This document shows positions 40,429 through 49,510 of a DNA stretch of 64,000 nucleotides, in pieces. The notes beneath the pieces were generated by a model. The model was not told where the DNA came from and made no database searches. It was given only the letters and a program-made list of their open reading frames with translations. This stretch comes from Rubellimicrobium thermophilum DSM 16684. GTDB lineage: Bacteria > Pseudomonadota > Alphaproteobacteria > Rhodobacterales > Rhodobacteraceae. The first letter of the stretch is position 1, and every line of letters begins with the position of its first letter. The stretch lies in NCBI RefSeq assembly GCF_000442315.1, contig NZ_KE557320.1, forward strand, positions 955,606-1,019,605, read 5' to 3'. A program made the position numbers and the translations under genes.

Positions 40429-41279
40429 GCGATGAGCCGATACTGGCGCGCCTTGTTGCGCAGGAAGGGCAGGCCACGGTCCATCACCTCCTCGAAGCTC
40501 TCGGCCACGGGACGCCAGACGGCAAGGCCATAGGCCACCTGCGGCGGCATGTTGATGAAGCTTTCCATTGCAAGCCCCCCCTTGAACCCGATCGCGGCGA
40601 GGGCGGCGAAGATCTCGTCCCAGTCGCAGGTGCCTTCGCCCGGGGTGCCGCGGTCGCTCTCGGAGAGGTGGATGTAGCGCAGATGCTCGCGCGCATCGAG
40701 GATGCCGTTGGCGACGCCCTTCTCCTCGATATTCATGTGGTAGGTATCGAGATGGATGAAGATGTTGTCGGCGCCGACCTTCTCGATCATCTCCACCGCC
40801 TGCCGGCCGGTGTTGATCAGGTGATTCTCGTAGCGGTTCACCGGCTCGATCCCGAAGGCGAGGCCGAGGGCCTTCGCATGCTTGGCGGCCGCTTCGAGCG
40901 CGCGGGCGATGTTGTCGTATTCCTGCGGCGTCGGCGGCACCCCGGTGCGCTGGCCGATGCCGCCATAGGTCACGCCCGAGAGGGCCTCGGCCCCCATCTC
41001 GGCCGTCTTGTCGAGTGCGCGCTTCAGATGCGCGATGGCGCCTTCGGGGTTGACGCTGGCCCAGACGGGCTCGGGCAGTCCGAGGGAACAGACGGCGCGC
41101 AGGCCGTGCTTCTCCAGCAGCGCGCGGGTATGGGCCGCATCCACGATCGCGGTATCGAGCAGCGCGATCTCGATGAAATCCATCTTGTAGGCGGCGGCGG
41201 CGGGAATGGTCCGCTCGGCCCCCGCGCGGTCCCAGTGCATGGTCCACATGCTCGTGTGGACTCCGAAACCCTGCATCAC
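40425..41279 (-). CDS. sugar phosphate isomerase/epimerase (ketose 3-epimerase-like)
   Basis: A 284-residue TIM barrel of the AP endonuclease 2/ketose 3-epimerase group. Metal-ligand motifs are FGIEPVNRYENH near residue 150 (Glu), IHLDTYHMNIEEKG near 182 (Asp, His), HLSESDRGTPGEG near 213 (His, Glu context) and AMESFINMP near 248 (Glu). The pattern resembles D-tagatose/D-allulose (psicose) 3-epimerases. It probably converts the transported sugar before the adjacent kinase. Exact substrate is not determinable here. Confidence 0.82.
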   Translation of the reverse strand: MMQGFGVHTSMWTMHWDRAGAERTIPAAAAYKMDFIEIALLDTAIVDAAHTRALLEKHGLRAVCSLGLPEPVWASVNPEGAIAHLKRALDKTAEMGAEALSGVTYGGIGQRTGVPPTPQEYDNIARALEAAAKHAKALGLAFGIEPVNRYENHLINTGRQAVEMIEKVGADNIFIHLDTYHMNIEEKGVANGILDAREHLRYIHLSESDRGTPGEGTCDWDEIFAALAAIGFKGGLAMESFINMPPQVAYGLAVWRPVAESFEEVMDRGLPFLRNKARQYRLIA

Positions 41280-41312
41280 GAATGCTCCCTTGCTGTGAAG
41301 ACGGGCCGGCGC

Positions 41313-42056
41313 TCAGGCATGGGCGCCGACGATGTAGGAGACGACCTCGGCCATGCTGGTCTCCTCGCGCCGCAGATCGGCGGCGACGGTCCCGCGCTGG
41401 AGGACGACCATACGCGAACAGGCCTGGAAGACGTCGTTGAGGCGGTGCGAGATCAGGATCACCCCGATGCCGTCGGCCGCCATCCGCTCGATCAGGGCCA
41501 GGACCGAGTTCACCTCGCGCACGGCCAGGGCGGCGGTGGGTTCGTCCATGATGACCAGACGCGGCGCGAAGGTCAGCGCCCGGGCGATGGCGATGGTCTG
41601 CTGCTGACCGCCCGAGAGCATCCCCACGGGGATGTGGATCGACGGCACCCGCACCCCGAGCCGGTCCACCATGGCCTGCGCCTCGCGGTCGATGCGGGCC
41701 TTGTCCACATGGCCGGGCAGAAGGCCCCAGAGTCGCCGCGTCGGCTCGCGCCCGAGGAAGATGTTGTTGGCCACGTCCTGCTGAGGAGCAAGCGCCAGAT
41801 CCTGATAGATCATCTCGATCCCGCGACGGCGCCGTTCGCCGGGCGGCAGGAGCGTCACATCCTCGCCCGCGAAGCGGACGACACCGCGGTCCGCAGCATA
41901 GACGCCCGTCACGGTCTTCATCAGCGTGGACTTGCCGGCCCCGTTGTCGCCCAGAAGGCCGACCACCTCGCCCGCCTCCACCTTCAGCGTGATGCCGCGC
42001 AGCACCTGAACGGGGCCGAAGGCCTTTTCCACACCCTCGAGTTCCAGAAGACTCAC
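41313..42056 (-). CDS. sugar ABC transporter ATP-binding protein
   Basis: A 247-residue single-domain ATPase. Walker A GLLGDNGAGKST near residue 38, Q-loop in IYQDLALAPQQDV, signature LSGGQQQTIAIARAL near 145, Walker B LVIMDEPTAAL and the H-loop LISHRLND are all intact. Single length and sequence match the Frc/Rbs-type CUT2 carbohydrate family rather than the duplicated RbsA. The start is the GTG at 42056, overlapping the permease stop by GTGA. Confidence 0.92.
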   Translation of the reverse strand: MSLLELEGVEKAFGPVQVLRGITLKVEAGEVVGLLGDNGAGKSTLMKTVTGVYAADRGVVRFAGEDVTLLPPGERRRRGIEMIYQDLALAPQQDVANNIFLGREPTRRLWGLLPGHVDKARIDREAQAMVDRLGVRVPSIHIPVGMLSGGQQQTIAIARALTFAPRLVIMDEPTAALAVREVNSVLALIERMAADGIGVILISHRLNDVFQACSRMVVLQRGTVAADLRREETSMAEVVSYIVGAHA

Positions 42057-43033
42057 AGCACCCTCCCCCTCTGGCGGATCTGGTCGAGCCAGACGGCGGC
42101 GACGAGCACCGTGCCGATGGCCATCTGCTGCCAGTAGGCCTGGACCGCGAGCAGGTTCAGGCCGTTCTGCACGACCCCCATGATGAGCGCGCCGACCATC
42201 GTCCCGAGGATCGAGCCGCGCCCACCGAAGAGATTGGTCCCCCCGATGATGGCAGCGGTGATGGCCAGCAGTTCGTAGGTGAGGCCCGCCGTGGGATCGC
42301 CGGTGTTGACGCGGGCGGTAAACACGAGCCCCGCCAGCCCCGCCATCAGCCCCGAGAGGGTATAGAGCATCAGCCGCAGCCGGCGCACATCGATCCCCGT
42401 GGCGCGGGCGGCGGCCTCGTTGTCGCCCAGCGCAAGGGTGTGATGGCCAAAGCGGGTATGCGCGAGCACCCAATGGGCGATGAGCGCCGTCCCGATCAGG
42501 ATGAAGATCGGCGTCGGCACCCCGAAGGGGCGCGCCTGTCCGAGAAACAGGATCTCGGGCGGCATGCCGTAGATCCCCTGCCCGCCCGAGATGATGAGCG
42601 CAAGGCCGCGCGCGATGCCCATCATCCCCAGCGTGACGATGAAGGCGGGCACGCGCGCCACCGCCACCGTCAGCCCGTTGACGAAGCCCGCCGCCGCCCC
42701 GGCCGCCAGCGCACCGAGGATCACGAAGGGCCAGGGCAGGCCGAGATAGGCCGACATCGCCGCCCCCGTCACGGAGGACAGCCCCAGCACCGATCCCAGC
42801 GACAGGTCGATGCCCGCGGCGCAGATGACGAAGGTGGCCCCGATGGCCAGGATCCCCACCGTTGCTGTCGCAAGCAGGATGTTGAAGAAGTTCGACAGCG
42901 ACAGGAACACGGGCGACAGGATCGACAGGACGACGACCAGCGCCACAAGGACGAGAAGCGATTCGGCCCGCACATGGGCGCGGCCGAGCGCACGATTGAG
43001 GGCGCCGAGAGGCGCACGGATGACGGCTGTCAT
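42053..43033 (-). CDS. sugar ABC transporter permease (CUT2 family)
   Basis: A 326-residue RbsC/FrcC-like permease with about ten helices. The conserved segments AAGIDLSLGSVLGLSSVTGA, GTALIAHWVLAHTRFGHHTLALGDN, ATGIDVRRLRLMLYTLSG, and GGTNLFGGRGSILGTMVGALIMG are typical. It pairs with the ATPase downstream and the binding protein upstream; a strong stem-loop precedes it. Confidence 0.92.
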   Translation of the reverse strand: MTAVIRAPLGALNRALGRAHVRAESLLVLVALVVVLSILSPVFLSLSNFFNILLATATVGILAIGATFVICAAGIDLSLGSVLGLSSVTGAAMSAYLGLPWPFVILGALAAGAAAGFVNGLTVAVARVPAFIVTLGMMGIARGLALIISGGQGIYGMPPEILFLGQARPFGVPTPIFILIGTALIAHWVLAHTRFGHHTLALGDNEAAARATGIDVRRLRLMLYTLSGLMAGLAGLVFTARVNTGDPTAGLTYELLAITAAIIGGTNLFGGRGSILGTMVGALIMGVVQNGLNLLAVQAYWQQMAIGTVLVAAVWLDQIRQRGRVL

Positions 43034-43051
43034 GGAAGGCTCCCGCAGGGG

Positions 43052-43076
43052 CCGGGCCGGAGCGGATCCGGCCCGG
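43052..43076 (-). terminator. intercistronic stem-loop after the binding-protein gene
   Basis: A perfect 10-bp stem (CCGGGCCGGA/TCCGGCCCGG, five-base loop) lies between the binding-protein stop and the permease start, with no T tract. Such elements usually protect the upstream mRNA and attenuate the transporter genes, giving more binding protein than permease. Confidence 0.65.
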
Positions 43077-43086
43077 TTGCAACGGA

Positions 43087-44049
43087 TCAGCGGACGTATT
43101 CGAGAAGCGGCTCGGTGCCGGCCTCGAGCACGTCCTTCGTCAGGACGAGGGTGGGGACATAGATGAAGTCCTCCACCTCCTCTCCGGCGAGGACGCGGCC
43201 GGCGTTCTCCACCGCCTGCTTGCCGACCAGATAGGGAAGCTGCGCGACCGAGGCATCGAGACGGCCGTCACGGATCGACCGCACGGCATCCGAGTTGCCG
43301 TCCACGCCGATCACCGTCACCTGATCCTGCTTGCCGGCGGCGAACACCGTCTCCACCGCGCCCAGCGCCATGCCGTCATTGGCGGCGAAGATGGCAACCA
43401 GATCGGGATGGGCCGTCAGCACGTCATTGGTGATGTTGGCCGCCTTGCCGCGGTCCCAGTCGCCGGGCAGGCGGGCGACGATCTCGAGCCCCGGGGCCAG
43501 TTCGGCCAGCCGGTCGGCAAAGCCCTGGGCGCGCCGTTCGCCGGTGATGTTGCCGGCCAGCCCCTCGATGACGAGGACCGGGCCGGTCGCCTCGGCTCCG
43601 ATCTGGCTGACCAGCCAGTCCGCGGCCTGCGCCCCGGCGGCGACATTGTCCGAACCGATGGAGAAGGCAATCTCCACCCCCGCCTGGGCCGCGATCTCAT
43701 GATCCAGATTGCCGTCGAGATCGACCACGGGGATGCCCATCTCGTTGGCGCGCTTGAGGCAGGGCAGCAGGATCGTCGAGTTGATGGCCGCGGTGATGAA
43801 GGCGTCCATCGGCGTCTCGAGCATGGCATTGCAGGCATTGAGCTGGGGTTCGGCGGCCTGGTCGCTTTCCACGGCCTGGACGATCACCTCGATCCCCGCC
43901 TCGGCGGCGCCGTCGCGCACACCCTGTTCCATCGCGCCCCAGAAGGGGTTGGCGAGGGTCTTCATCAGCACGCCATAGGTGTTGGTCTGGGCCCAGCCCG
44001 CCCCGGCCGTCAGGCCGAGCAGCGCGACCCCCGCAAGAATCCTGTTCAT
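43087..44049 (-). CDS. periplasmic sugar-binding protein (Peripla_BP_4)
   Basis: A 320-residue substrate-binding protein. The signal peptide MNRILAGVALLGLTAGAGWAQ is followed by the ribose/galactose-type fold: TLANPFWGAMEQGVRDGA, CNAMLETPMDAFITAAIN, GIPVVDLDGNLDHEI, FAANDGMALGAVE near residue 235 and VIGVDGNSDAVRSI near 260. It delivers a sugar to the CUT2 permease. Start at 44049 with a GGGAGGA ribosome site. Confidence 0.92.
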   Translation of the reverse strand: MNRILAGVALLGLTAGAGWAQTNTYGVLMKTLANPFWGAMEQGVRDGAAEAGIEVIVQAVESDQAAEPQLNACNAMLETPMDAFITAAINSTILLPCLKRANEMGIPVVDLDGNLDHEIAAQAGVEIAFSIGSDNVAAGAQAADWLVSQIGAEATGPVLVIEGLAGNITGERRAQGFADRLAELAPGLEIVARLPGDWDRGKAANITNDVLTAHPDLVAIFAANDGMALGAVETVFAAGKQDQVTVIGVDGNSDAVRSIRDGRLDASVAQLPYLVGKQAVENAGRVLAGEEVEDFIYVPTLVLTKDVLEAGTEPLLEYVR

Positions 44050-44150
44050 GGTTCCTCCCATCCTCTTTCCGGTCCCCTGTCTGTCCGGGAGCAAGGCCCC
44101 CGCCGGCAACGCACGGGCGGGACCGGGCCCGCACGCGCCGGATCCCCTGT

Positions 44151-45177
44151 TCAGGGCGGCACGAGGGTGCCGCGTTCGTGCAGGATGCAGGGCGCGCGTT
44201 CGGAGACCGGCCCTCCCCCCTCTCCGCCGATCCGGGCCATGAGGCGGGCCCAGGCGCGGCGCGCGATCTCCTCCACCGGTTGGGCCACGGCGGCGACGGG
44301 AGGATGCATGTGCGCCATCCAGTCCGCATCGTCGAAGCCGACAAAGGCCAGATCCCGCCCCGGCATCAGTCCGCGCCGCACCAGGGCCGACCAGCCCGAC
44401 AGGGCGATCAGGTTGGTCAGCGCAAAGACGGCGCGCGGGGCGGGCGCCCCCTCCAGATGCGCGGCGAAGGCGTGATCGGCGCTTTCCACGCTCCAGCCGC
44501 AGCGGAGCGGCTCGAGCGCGACGCCCGCAGCCTGCGCAGATGCCTCGGCCCCGTTCAGGCGTTCGGCGATGTTCGGCGCCGAATCGTCCGAGAAGGCCAG
44601 CAGGACCCGGTCATGGCCCAGATCGGCCAGGCGCCGGATCACCGCGGCCGCCGCGGCCCGCCCATCGGCCCCCACCTCGTCGGTGCCGTGCGGTCCCCCC
44701 CGTGCGGTCGGCCACCACGACCGGCAGGCCGAGCCCGTCCAGCGCCTGCGACGAAGCCGCCGGCACGACGATCAGCCCCGCCAGACGCCAGTCCATCAGG
44801 GCGAGGATCTCGCGCCGTTCGGCCTCCGGATCGTCATGGGTGGACGCGGCGGTGATCCGGTGCCCGGTCCGGGCCGCCTCGCGCTCGAGCGCGGAGAGAA
44901 GCGCGCCGAAGAAGGGGTTCTGGAAATCCGGCAGCACCACCCCGACCAGCCGCGATGTCGCCCGACGCAGATTGGCCGCCATCGCATCGGCGCGGTAGCC
45001 CAGAGCCTCGGCCGCCGCGAGCACGCGACGACCGATCTCGTCATCCTGGGGGCGGCGGCGGTTGAGGACATTCGAGGCGCAGCCGGTGGAGACCCCCGCC
45101 CGGCGGGCCACATCCCGCAGCGACGGACGCAAGGGCGCGCGCAGCGATGTCGCGATCTCTGCCCCCTTTCGGGCCAT
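44151..45177 (-). CDS. LacI-family transcriptional regulator (frameshifted)
   Basis: A repressor of about 341 residues. The N-terminal LacI helix-turn-helix (LRDVARRAGVSTGCASNVLN) is followed by a hinge (DDEIGRRVLAAAEALGY) and a periplasmic-binding-protein-like effector domain (VGVVLPDFQNPFFG, VGFDDADWMAHMHPPVAAV). An extra base in the seven-C run at 44695-44701 breaks the frame after VVVADRTGG. Start at 45177 with GGAGG eight bases upstream. It heads the sugar operon and is divergent from the dehydrogenase gene, so it probably responds to the transported sugar. Confidence 0.85.
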
Positions 45178-45205
45178 GGCCGGATCCTCCCCTTGCATCA
45201 CGCTA

Positions 45206-45223
45206 TCAAAAAACGTTTCATGA
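45206..45223. promoter_or_regulatory. LacI-type operator
   Basis: An 18-bp CG-centred palindrome around AAACGTTT (14 of 18 bases symmetric, centre between 45214 and 45215) in the divergent region between the lacI gene and the dehydrogenase gene. LacI-family operators share this CG-centred form, so it is a likely binding site for the neighbouring repressor. Confidence 0.65.
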
Positions 45224-45278
45224 GCACAAGAGGCTTGTCCGGGCCGCCGGTCTGCGACAAGCGGGAGGAGGAGACATC

Positions 45279-46292
45279 ATGCGCGTCATCTACGATCCCG
45301 AACCGCGAAGCACCGCGGAGATCCTGTCGCCGCAGGAGGAACGGCTGTTCCGCAGCCGCCATGAGGTGATCGAATGGCAGGGAGAGGACAGGGACGCCTT
45401 CTATGCCGCCCATCTGCCGGAGGCCGAGGCGGTGATCGGTCAGCAGCCGATGGACCGGGAGCGTCTGGACCGCGCCCCGAAGCTGCGCGTCATCGTCAAT
45501 GTGGAGACCAACTTCCTGCCCAATATCGACTATGAGGAATGCTTCCGCCGCGGCATCCATGTCATCGCGCCCGGCGGTGTCTTTGCCCTGCCCGTGGCGG
45601 AGATGGCCCTGGGGATGGCAATCTCGCTGGCCCGGAACATCCATGGCGAACATGCCGCCTTCCTGCGGGGCCAGGAACGCTGGCTGTTCGCAGGCAACCG
45701 CGAATCGGAGCTTCTCAGCGGCTCGACCGTGGGAATCATCGGCTATGGCGATCTGGGCCGGGCCCTGCATGCGCTGCTGGCGCCCTTCCGCGTCCGCGTG
45801 CAGGTCTTCGATCCCTGGTTGCCGGAGGGATATCTGCGACGGATGGGCCTCGAACCGGTGCCGTTCGAGCGCCTGATGGCCGAGAACCGATTCGTCTTCG
45901 TCATGGCCGCCATCACGACCGAGAACGCCGGAATGATCGGCCGCGAGGCCCTGGCCCGGATGCAGCAGGGGGCCAATCTGCTGCTGATGTCCCGCGCCGC
46001 AGCCGCCGATTTCGACGCCCTGGCCGAAGCCGCCGCCGCGGGCCGCATCCGCGTGGCCACCGATGTCTTTCCCGTCGAACCGCTACCCCAGGACGACCCG
46101 CTGCGCCGCGTGCCCGGCATCCTGTTCTCGCCCCACCGGGCCGGCGCCCTGACCCAGGCCCTGCGCGAGATCGGAACGCGGATGCTTGAGGATCTCGACC
46201 TGATCGAACGGGGCCTGCCACCCGTCTCCTGCCGGCGGGCAGAACGCGAGACGGTCGCCCGCTTCCGCTCCATGCCCGTCTCGAAGAGCTGA
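45279..46292 (+). CDS. D-2-hydroxyacid dehydrogenase family protein
   Basis: A 337-residue NAD(P)-dependent dehydrogenase. The nucleotide loop VGIIGYGDLGRALHALL (GxGxxG) is near residue 152, followed by FVFVMAAITTENAGMIG near 207 and the catalytic His region LFSPHRAGALTQ near 283. The catalytic Arg/Glu of the family appear replaced or shifted (LLMSRAAAADFD, VATDVFPVEP), so the substrate is uncertain; a sugar-derived 2-oxo acid would fit the operon. Start at ATG 45279 after GGAGGAGG. Confidence 0.8.
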   Translation: MRVIYDPEPRSTAEILSPQEERLFRSRHEVIEWQGEDRDAFYAAHLPEAEAVIGQQPMDRERLDRAPKLRVIVNVETNFLPNIDYEECFRRGIHVIAPGGVFALPVAEMALGMAISLARNIHGEHAAFLRGQERWLFAGNRESELLSGSTVGIIGYGDLGRALHALLAPFRVRVQVFDPWLPEGYLRRMGLEPVPFERLMAENRFVFVMAAITTENAGMIGREALARMQQGANLLLMSRAAAADFDALAEAAAAGRIRVATDVFPVEPLPQDDPLRRVPGILFSPHRAGALTQALREIGTRMLEDLDLIERGLPPVSCRRAERETVARFRSMPVSKS

Positions 46293-46295
46293 CCA

Positions 46296-47273
46296 GTGCG
46301 CTTCAACATCATGGCCGTGGCGCAGGGGGGGCGGCTCGAGGCCGAGGCCCTCCTGCTGGCGGCGAGCCTGCGCGAAGCCGCGCCCGGCTTTGCCGGCCGG
46401 CTGATCCTGGCCGAGCCCCAGCCGGGTCCGCTCTGGCCCGCCGATCCCCGCCTGTCGGAGGACGGGCGGTCCGCCCTGCAGGCGCTGGGCGCGGAGATCC
46501 GCCCCTTCGACAGCCGCCATTTCGGCGCCGCCTACCCCTATGGCAACAAGATCGAGGGGCTGGCCGTCCTGCCCGCGGGCGAGCCCTTTCTGTTCCTCGA
46601 CACCGACACGCTGATCCTGGGCGACATCGGCGCCGTGCCCTTCGACTTCGACCGGCCCACGGCCTCCATGCGACGCGAAGGAACCTGGCCCGTGGAACAG
46701 CCCTACTGGCCCGGCTATGCCGGCGTCTGGGGGAGCCTCTATGCCCGCTTCGGACTCGACATGGAGGCGACGCTCGACCGCAGCCAGCCCGAGGAATACT
46801 GGGAGCGTTTCCTCTATTTCAATGCCGGCTGGTTCACGGGGCCCGATCCGGCCGCCTTCGGCGAGCGCTTCCTGCGCTTCGCCCTTGCCATCCGCGAGGA
46901 ACCGGGGGATGCGCTGGCCTGCCAGAGCCTCGATCCCTGGCTCGATCAGGTGGCGCTGCCGCTGGTGGTGGCCTCCTTCGGCGGCGGACGACCCGGCCCC
47001 GAACTCGCCGGCATGGATGGCGACGTGACCTGCCACTACCGCAGCTTTCCCCTGCTCTATGCGCGCGAAAGCGATGCCGCAGTGGCGATGCTGGAAAGGC
47101 TCGCCCGGCGCGAGCCGCTGGCCGGGCTGCTGCGCCGGCACGAACCCCTGCGGCGGATGGCGCAGGAGGGCGAAGGCGCCCGCGTCCGCGCCCTGTTCGA
47201 CCGCCGCCGGCTGCCGCGACGCGAAAAGGACATCCGCCAGCGGCTGAAGGCCGCCGGATACTGGCTGCGCTGA
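46296..47273 (+). CDS. glycosyltransferase-like protein (GT-A, DTD motif)
   Basis: A 325-residue protein starting at a GTG four bases after the dehydrogenase stop. The central segment FLFLDTDTLILGDI near residue 102 matches the DxD metal/nucleotide-sugar motif of GT-A glycosyltransferases, and FNAGWFTGPDPAAF near 180 resembles the acceptor-side region of GT8-like proteins. No signal peptide or helix is seen. Role in the sugar locus is unclear; I do not recognise the exact family. Confidence 0.65.
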   Translation: MRFNIMAVAQGGRLEAEALLLAASLREAAPGFAGRLILAEPQPGPLWPADPRLSEDGRSALQALGAEIRPFDSRHFGAAYPYGNKIEGLAVLPAGEPFLFLDTDTLILGDIGAVPFDFDRPTASMRREGTWPVEQPYWPGYAGVWGSLYARFGLDMEATLDRSQPEEYWERFLYFNAGWFTGPDPAAFGERFLRFALAIREEPGDALACQSLDPWLDQVALPLVVASFGGGRPGPELAGMDGDVTCHYRSFPLLYARESDAAVAMLERLARREPLAGLLRRHEPLRRMAQEGEGARVRALFDRRRLPRREKDIRQRLKAAGYWLR

Positions 47274-47291
47274 TCCGATCTCCAAAAGCCA

Positions 47292-47336
47292 GGAACGCGC
47301 GTTCCCGTATCAGGGCATGATCGGAACGTCCGTTCC
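47292..47336. promoter_or_regulatory. pair of identical-arm palindromes upstream of metY-like gene
   Basis: Two 14-bp palindromes with the same arms, GGAACG-N2-CGTTCC, lie at 47292-47305 (perfect) and 47323-47336. Their centres are 31 bp apart, about three helical turns, so two dimers would bind the same DNA face. They precede the sulfhydrylase-like gene by about 100 bases. The bound regulator is unknown. Confidence 0.65.
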
Positions 47337-47438
47337 TTTGACGGGGCCTGCGGGGCATCCCGTCCCCTCTTCCGTTCCGATGCGGTTCCTCTAGGGTCGG
47401 TCCCTGTCATGGGAGGGCCAGCAAGGAGCGACAGGCCG

Positions 47439-48703
47439 ATGCAGTTCGACACGATGCAGGTCCATGCCGGGACCGCGCCGGATGCGGCGACGGGCGCGCG
47501 GCAGGTGCCGATCTATCAGTCCACCGCCTTCGTGTTCCGCGATGCGGACCATGCGGCGCGTCTCTCAACCTTCAGGAAGTGGGATACATCTATTCCCGCC
47601 TGACCAACCCCACGGTCATGGCGCTGGCCAACCGGATCGTCGCGCTCGAGGGGGGACAGGGCGGCTGGTGCTGCTCCTCGGGCCATGCCGCGCAGATCAT
47701 GGCCCTCTATCCCCTGATGGAGCCGGGGCGGAACATCGTCGCCTCCACGCGGCTCTATGGCGGGACCGTCACGCAGTTCACCCAGGTGTTCCGCAAGTTC
47801 GGCTGGCACACGAAATGGGTGGACATCGACGACGAGGCTGCGATCCGCGCCGCCATCGACGACGATACCCGCGCCGTCTTCTGCGAATCGATCTCCAACC
47901 CCGGCGGGCACATCACCGACCTGCCCATGGTCGCGCGGGTGGCGAATGCGGCCGGCGTGCCGCTGGTCGTGGACAACACCTCCGCCACCCCCTATCTGTG
48001 CCGGCCGATCGAACACGGCGCCACGATCGTCGTCCATTCCGTGACCAAGTATCTGACCGGCAATGGCACCGTCACGGGCGGAGCGGTCGTCGATTCGGGT
48101 CAGTTCGACTGGGGCGCAAGGGGCAAGTTCCCCTCGCTGACCGAACCCGAACCGGCCTATCACGGTCTGCGCTTCACCGAGGCCTTCGGGCCGATGGCCT
48201 ATACCTTCCACGGAATCGCGGTCGGGCTGCGTGACCTCGGCATGACCATGAACCCGCAGGGGGCGCATTATTCGCTTCTCGGCATCGAGACGCTGAGCCT
48301 GCGGATGGAAAAGCATGTCCGCAATGCGATGGCCGTCGCCCGCTGGCTCGAATCGGATGACCGCGTGGCCGAAGTCACCTATGCGGGGCTCGAATCCTCG
48401 CCCTGGTTCGCCCGCGCGGCACGCATCTGCCCCAAGGGCGCCGGCGCGATCTTCACGATCCGCCTCAAGGGCGGCTATGACGCCTGCGTCAGGCTCGTCA
48501 ACAACGTGAAACTGTTCAGCCATGTCGCCAATCTGGGCGACACGCGCAGCCTGATCATCCATTCGGCCTCGACCACGCATCGCCAGCTCACCGAGGAGCA
48601 GCAGCGCAAGGCAGGGGTTGCGCCCGATGTCGTGCGGCTGTCGATCGGGATCGAGGATCCCGCCGACATCATCGCCGATCTGGATCAGGCCCTGTCGGCC
48701 TGA
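47439..48703 (+). CDS. O-acetylhomoserine sulfhydrylase-like Cys/Met metabolism PLP enzyme (frameshifted)
   Basis: A protein of about 422 residues of the Cys/Met metabolism PLP family. [25 protein letters not shown] at the N-terminus, [40 protein letters not shown] and the PLP lysine in [12 protein letters not shown] near residue 205 identify it; the Asn/Ser-rich VDNTSATP fits MetY-type sulfhydrylases over cystathionine synthases. One T is missing at about 47565, shifting [17 protein letters not shown] out of frame. It would make homocysteine from O-acetylhomoserine and sulfide, feeding the split methionine synthase. Confidence 0.85.
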
Positions 48704-48711
48704 CGCCCTCA

Positions 48712-48742
48712 CCGGCCCCGGAGGCGAGGCTTCCGGGGCCGG
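48712..48742 (+). terminator. terminator hairpin of the metY-like gene
   Basis: An 11-bp GC stem (CCGGCCCCGGA/TCCGGGGCCGG, nine-base loop) a few bases after the stop. No T tract follows, but stem strength favours termination or 3'-end protection. Confidence 0.65.
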
Positions 48743-48779
48743 ATCTTCGGGGGCCGGATCTTCGGGGGCCGGATCTTCG
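48735..48779. repeat. 15-bp unit repeated three times
   Basis: GGGGCCGGATCTTCG occurs three times in exact tandem, overlapping the end of the preceding hairpin. It lies between the convergent metY-like and SIMPL genes. Confidence 0.85.
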
Positions 48780-48793
48780 GCGACAGACGGTCG

Positions 48794-49510
48794 TCAGTCC
48801 GCCAGCGCCCAGGTCATCGCCACGCTGGCCGTCAGCGTCATCTGTCCCGGCGCGACCGGCACAGCCTCCGCCCCTGCGGCCATGCCGCGGGCATCATACA
48901 TCGGCAGCGGCGCAAAGCCGCCGCTTTCGGCGATCGAGATCAGCTCACCCAGCGTGACGCCCGCGGCCTCGGCATAGAGCTCGGCGCGAGCGCGGGCATC
49001 GGCCACGGCTTGGCGGCGGGCCTCGTCCAGCGCCCCGCGCGGCTCGGCGAGGTCGAAGGTCACCCCGTTCACGCGATTGGCGCCGTCCTGCACCACGGCA
49101 TCGAGCACCGCGCCGACCCGGTCGAGATCGCGCACCGTCACGTCCACAAGCTGCGTGGCGACAAAGCCGGTCATCACCGGGTTGCCGTCCGGCGTGTTGT
49201 AGTTCCAGGCCGGCTCCAGCATGAGCTGCCCGGTGCGGATGTCGCTGCTGGCGATCCCTTCCTGCGTCAGCCGCGCGAGCACGGCCTGCATCCCCTCGGC
49301 CATCATGGCCATCGCCTCTGCGGCTGTCCCGGCCTGATGGCTGACCCCGAGGCTGATGCGGGCCAGGTCGGGCTTGGCGGTGGCATGCCCTTCGCCTGTC
49401 ACGGACAGGACCCGCGACAGGGAAGAGGGGGAAGGTGTCTCCTGCGCCGGGGCCGCAAGCGGCAGCAGGGCAAGGACGGCGGCAAGGGGCGCAAGTCGCA
49501 TGGGACGCAT
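48794..49510 (-). CDS. SIMPL-domain (DUF541) periplasmic protein
   Basis: A 238-residue secreted protein. The signal peptide (LAPLAAVLALLPLAAPAQE) is followed by VLSVTGEGHATAKPDLARISLG, YNTPDGNPVMTGFVATQLVDV, and RQAVADARARAELYAEAAGV, the DUF541/SIMPL pattern. Homologues such as E. coli YggE lower oxidative damage, but the mechanism is unknown. Start at ATG 49510; 49501 is an alternative. Confidence 0.85.
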   Translation of the reverse strand: MRPMRLAPLAAVLALLPLAAPAQETPSPSSLSRVLSVTGEGHATAKPDLARISLGVSHQAGTAAEAMAMMAEGMQAVLARLTQEGIASSDIRTGQLMLEPAWNYNTPDGNPVMTGFVATQLVDVTVRDLDRVGAVLDAVVQDGANRVNGVTFDLAEPRGALDEARRQAVADARARAELYAEAAGVTLGELISIAESGGFAPLPMYDARGMAAGAEAVPVAPGQMTLTASVAMTWALAD

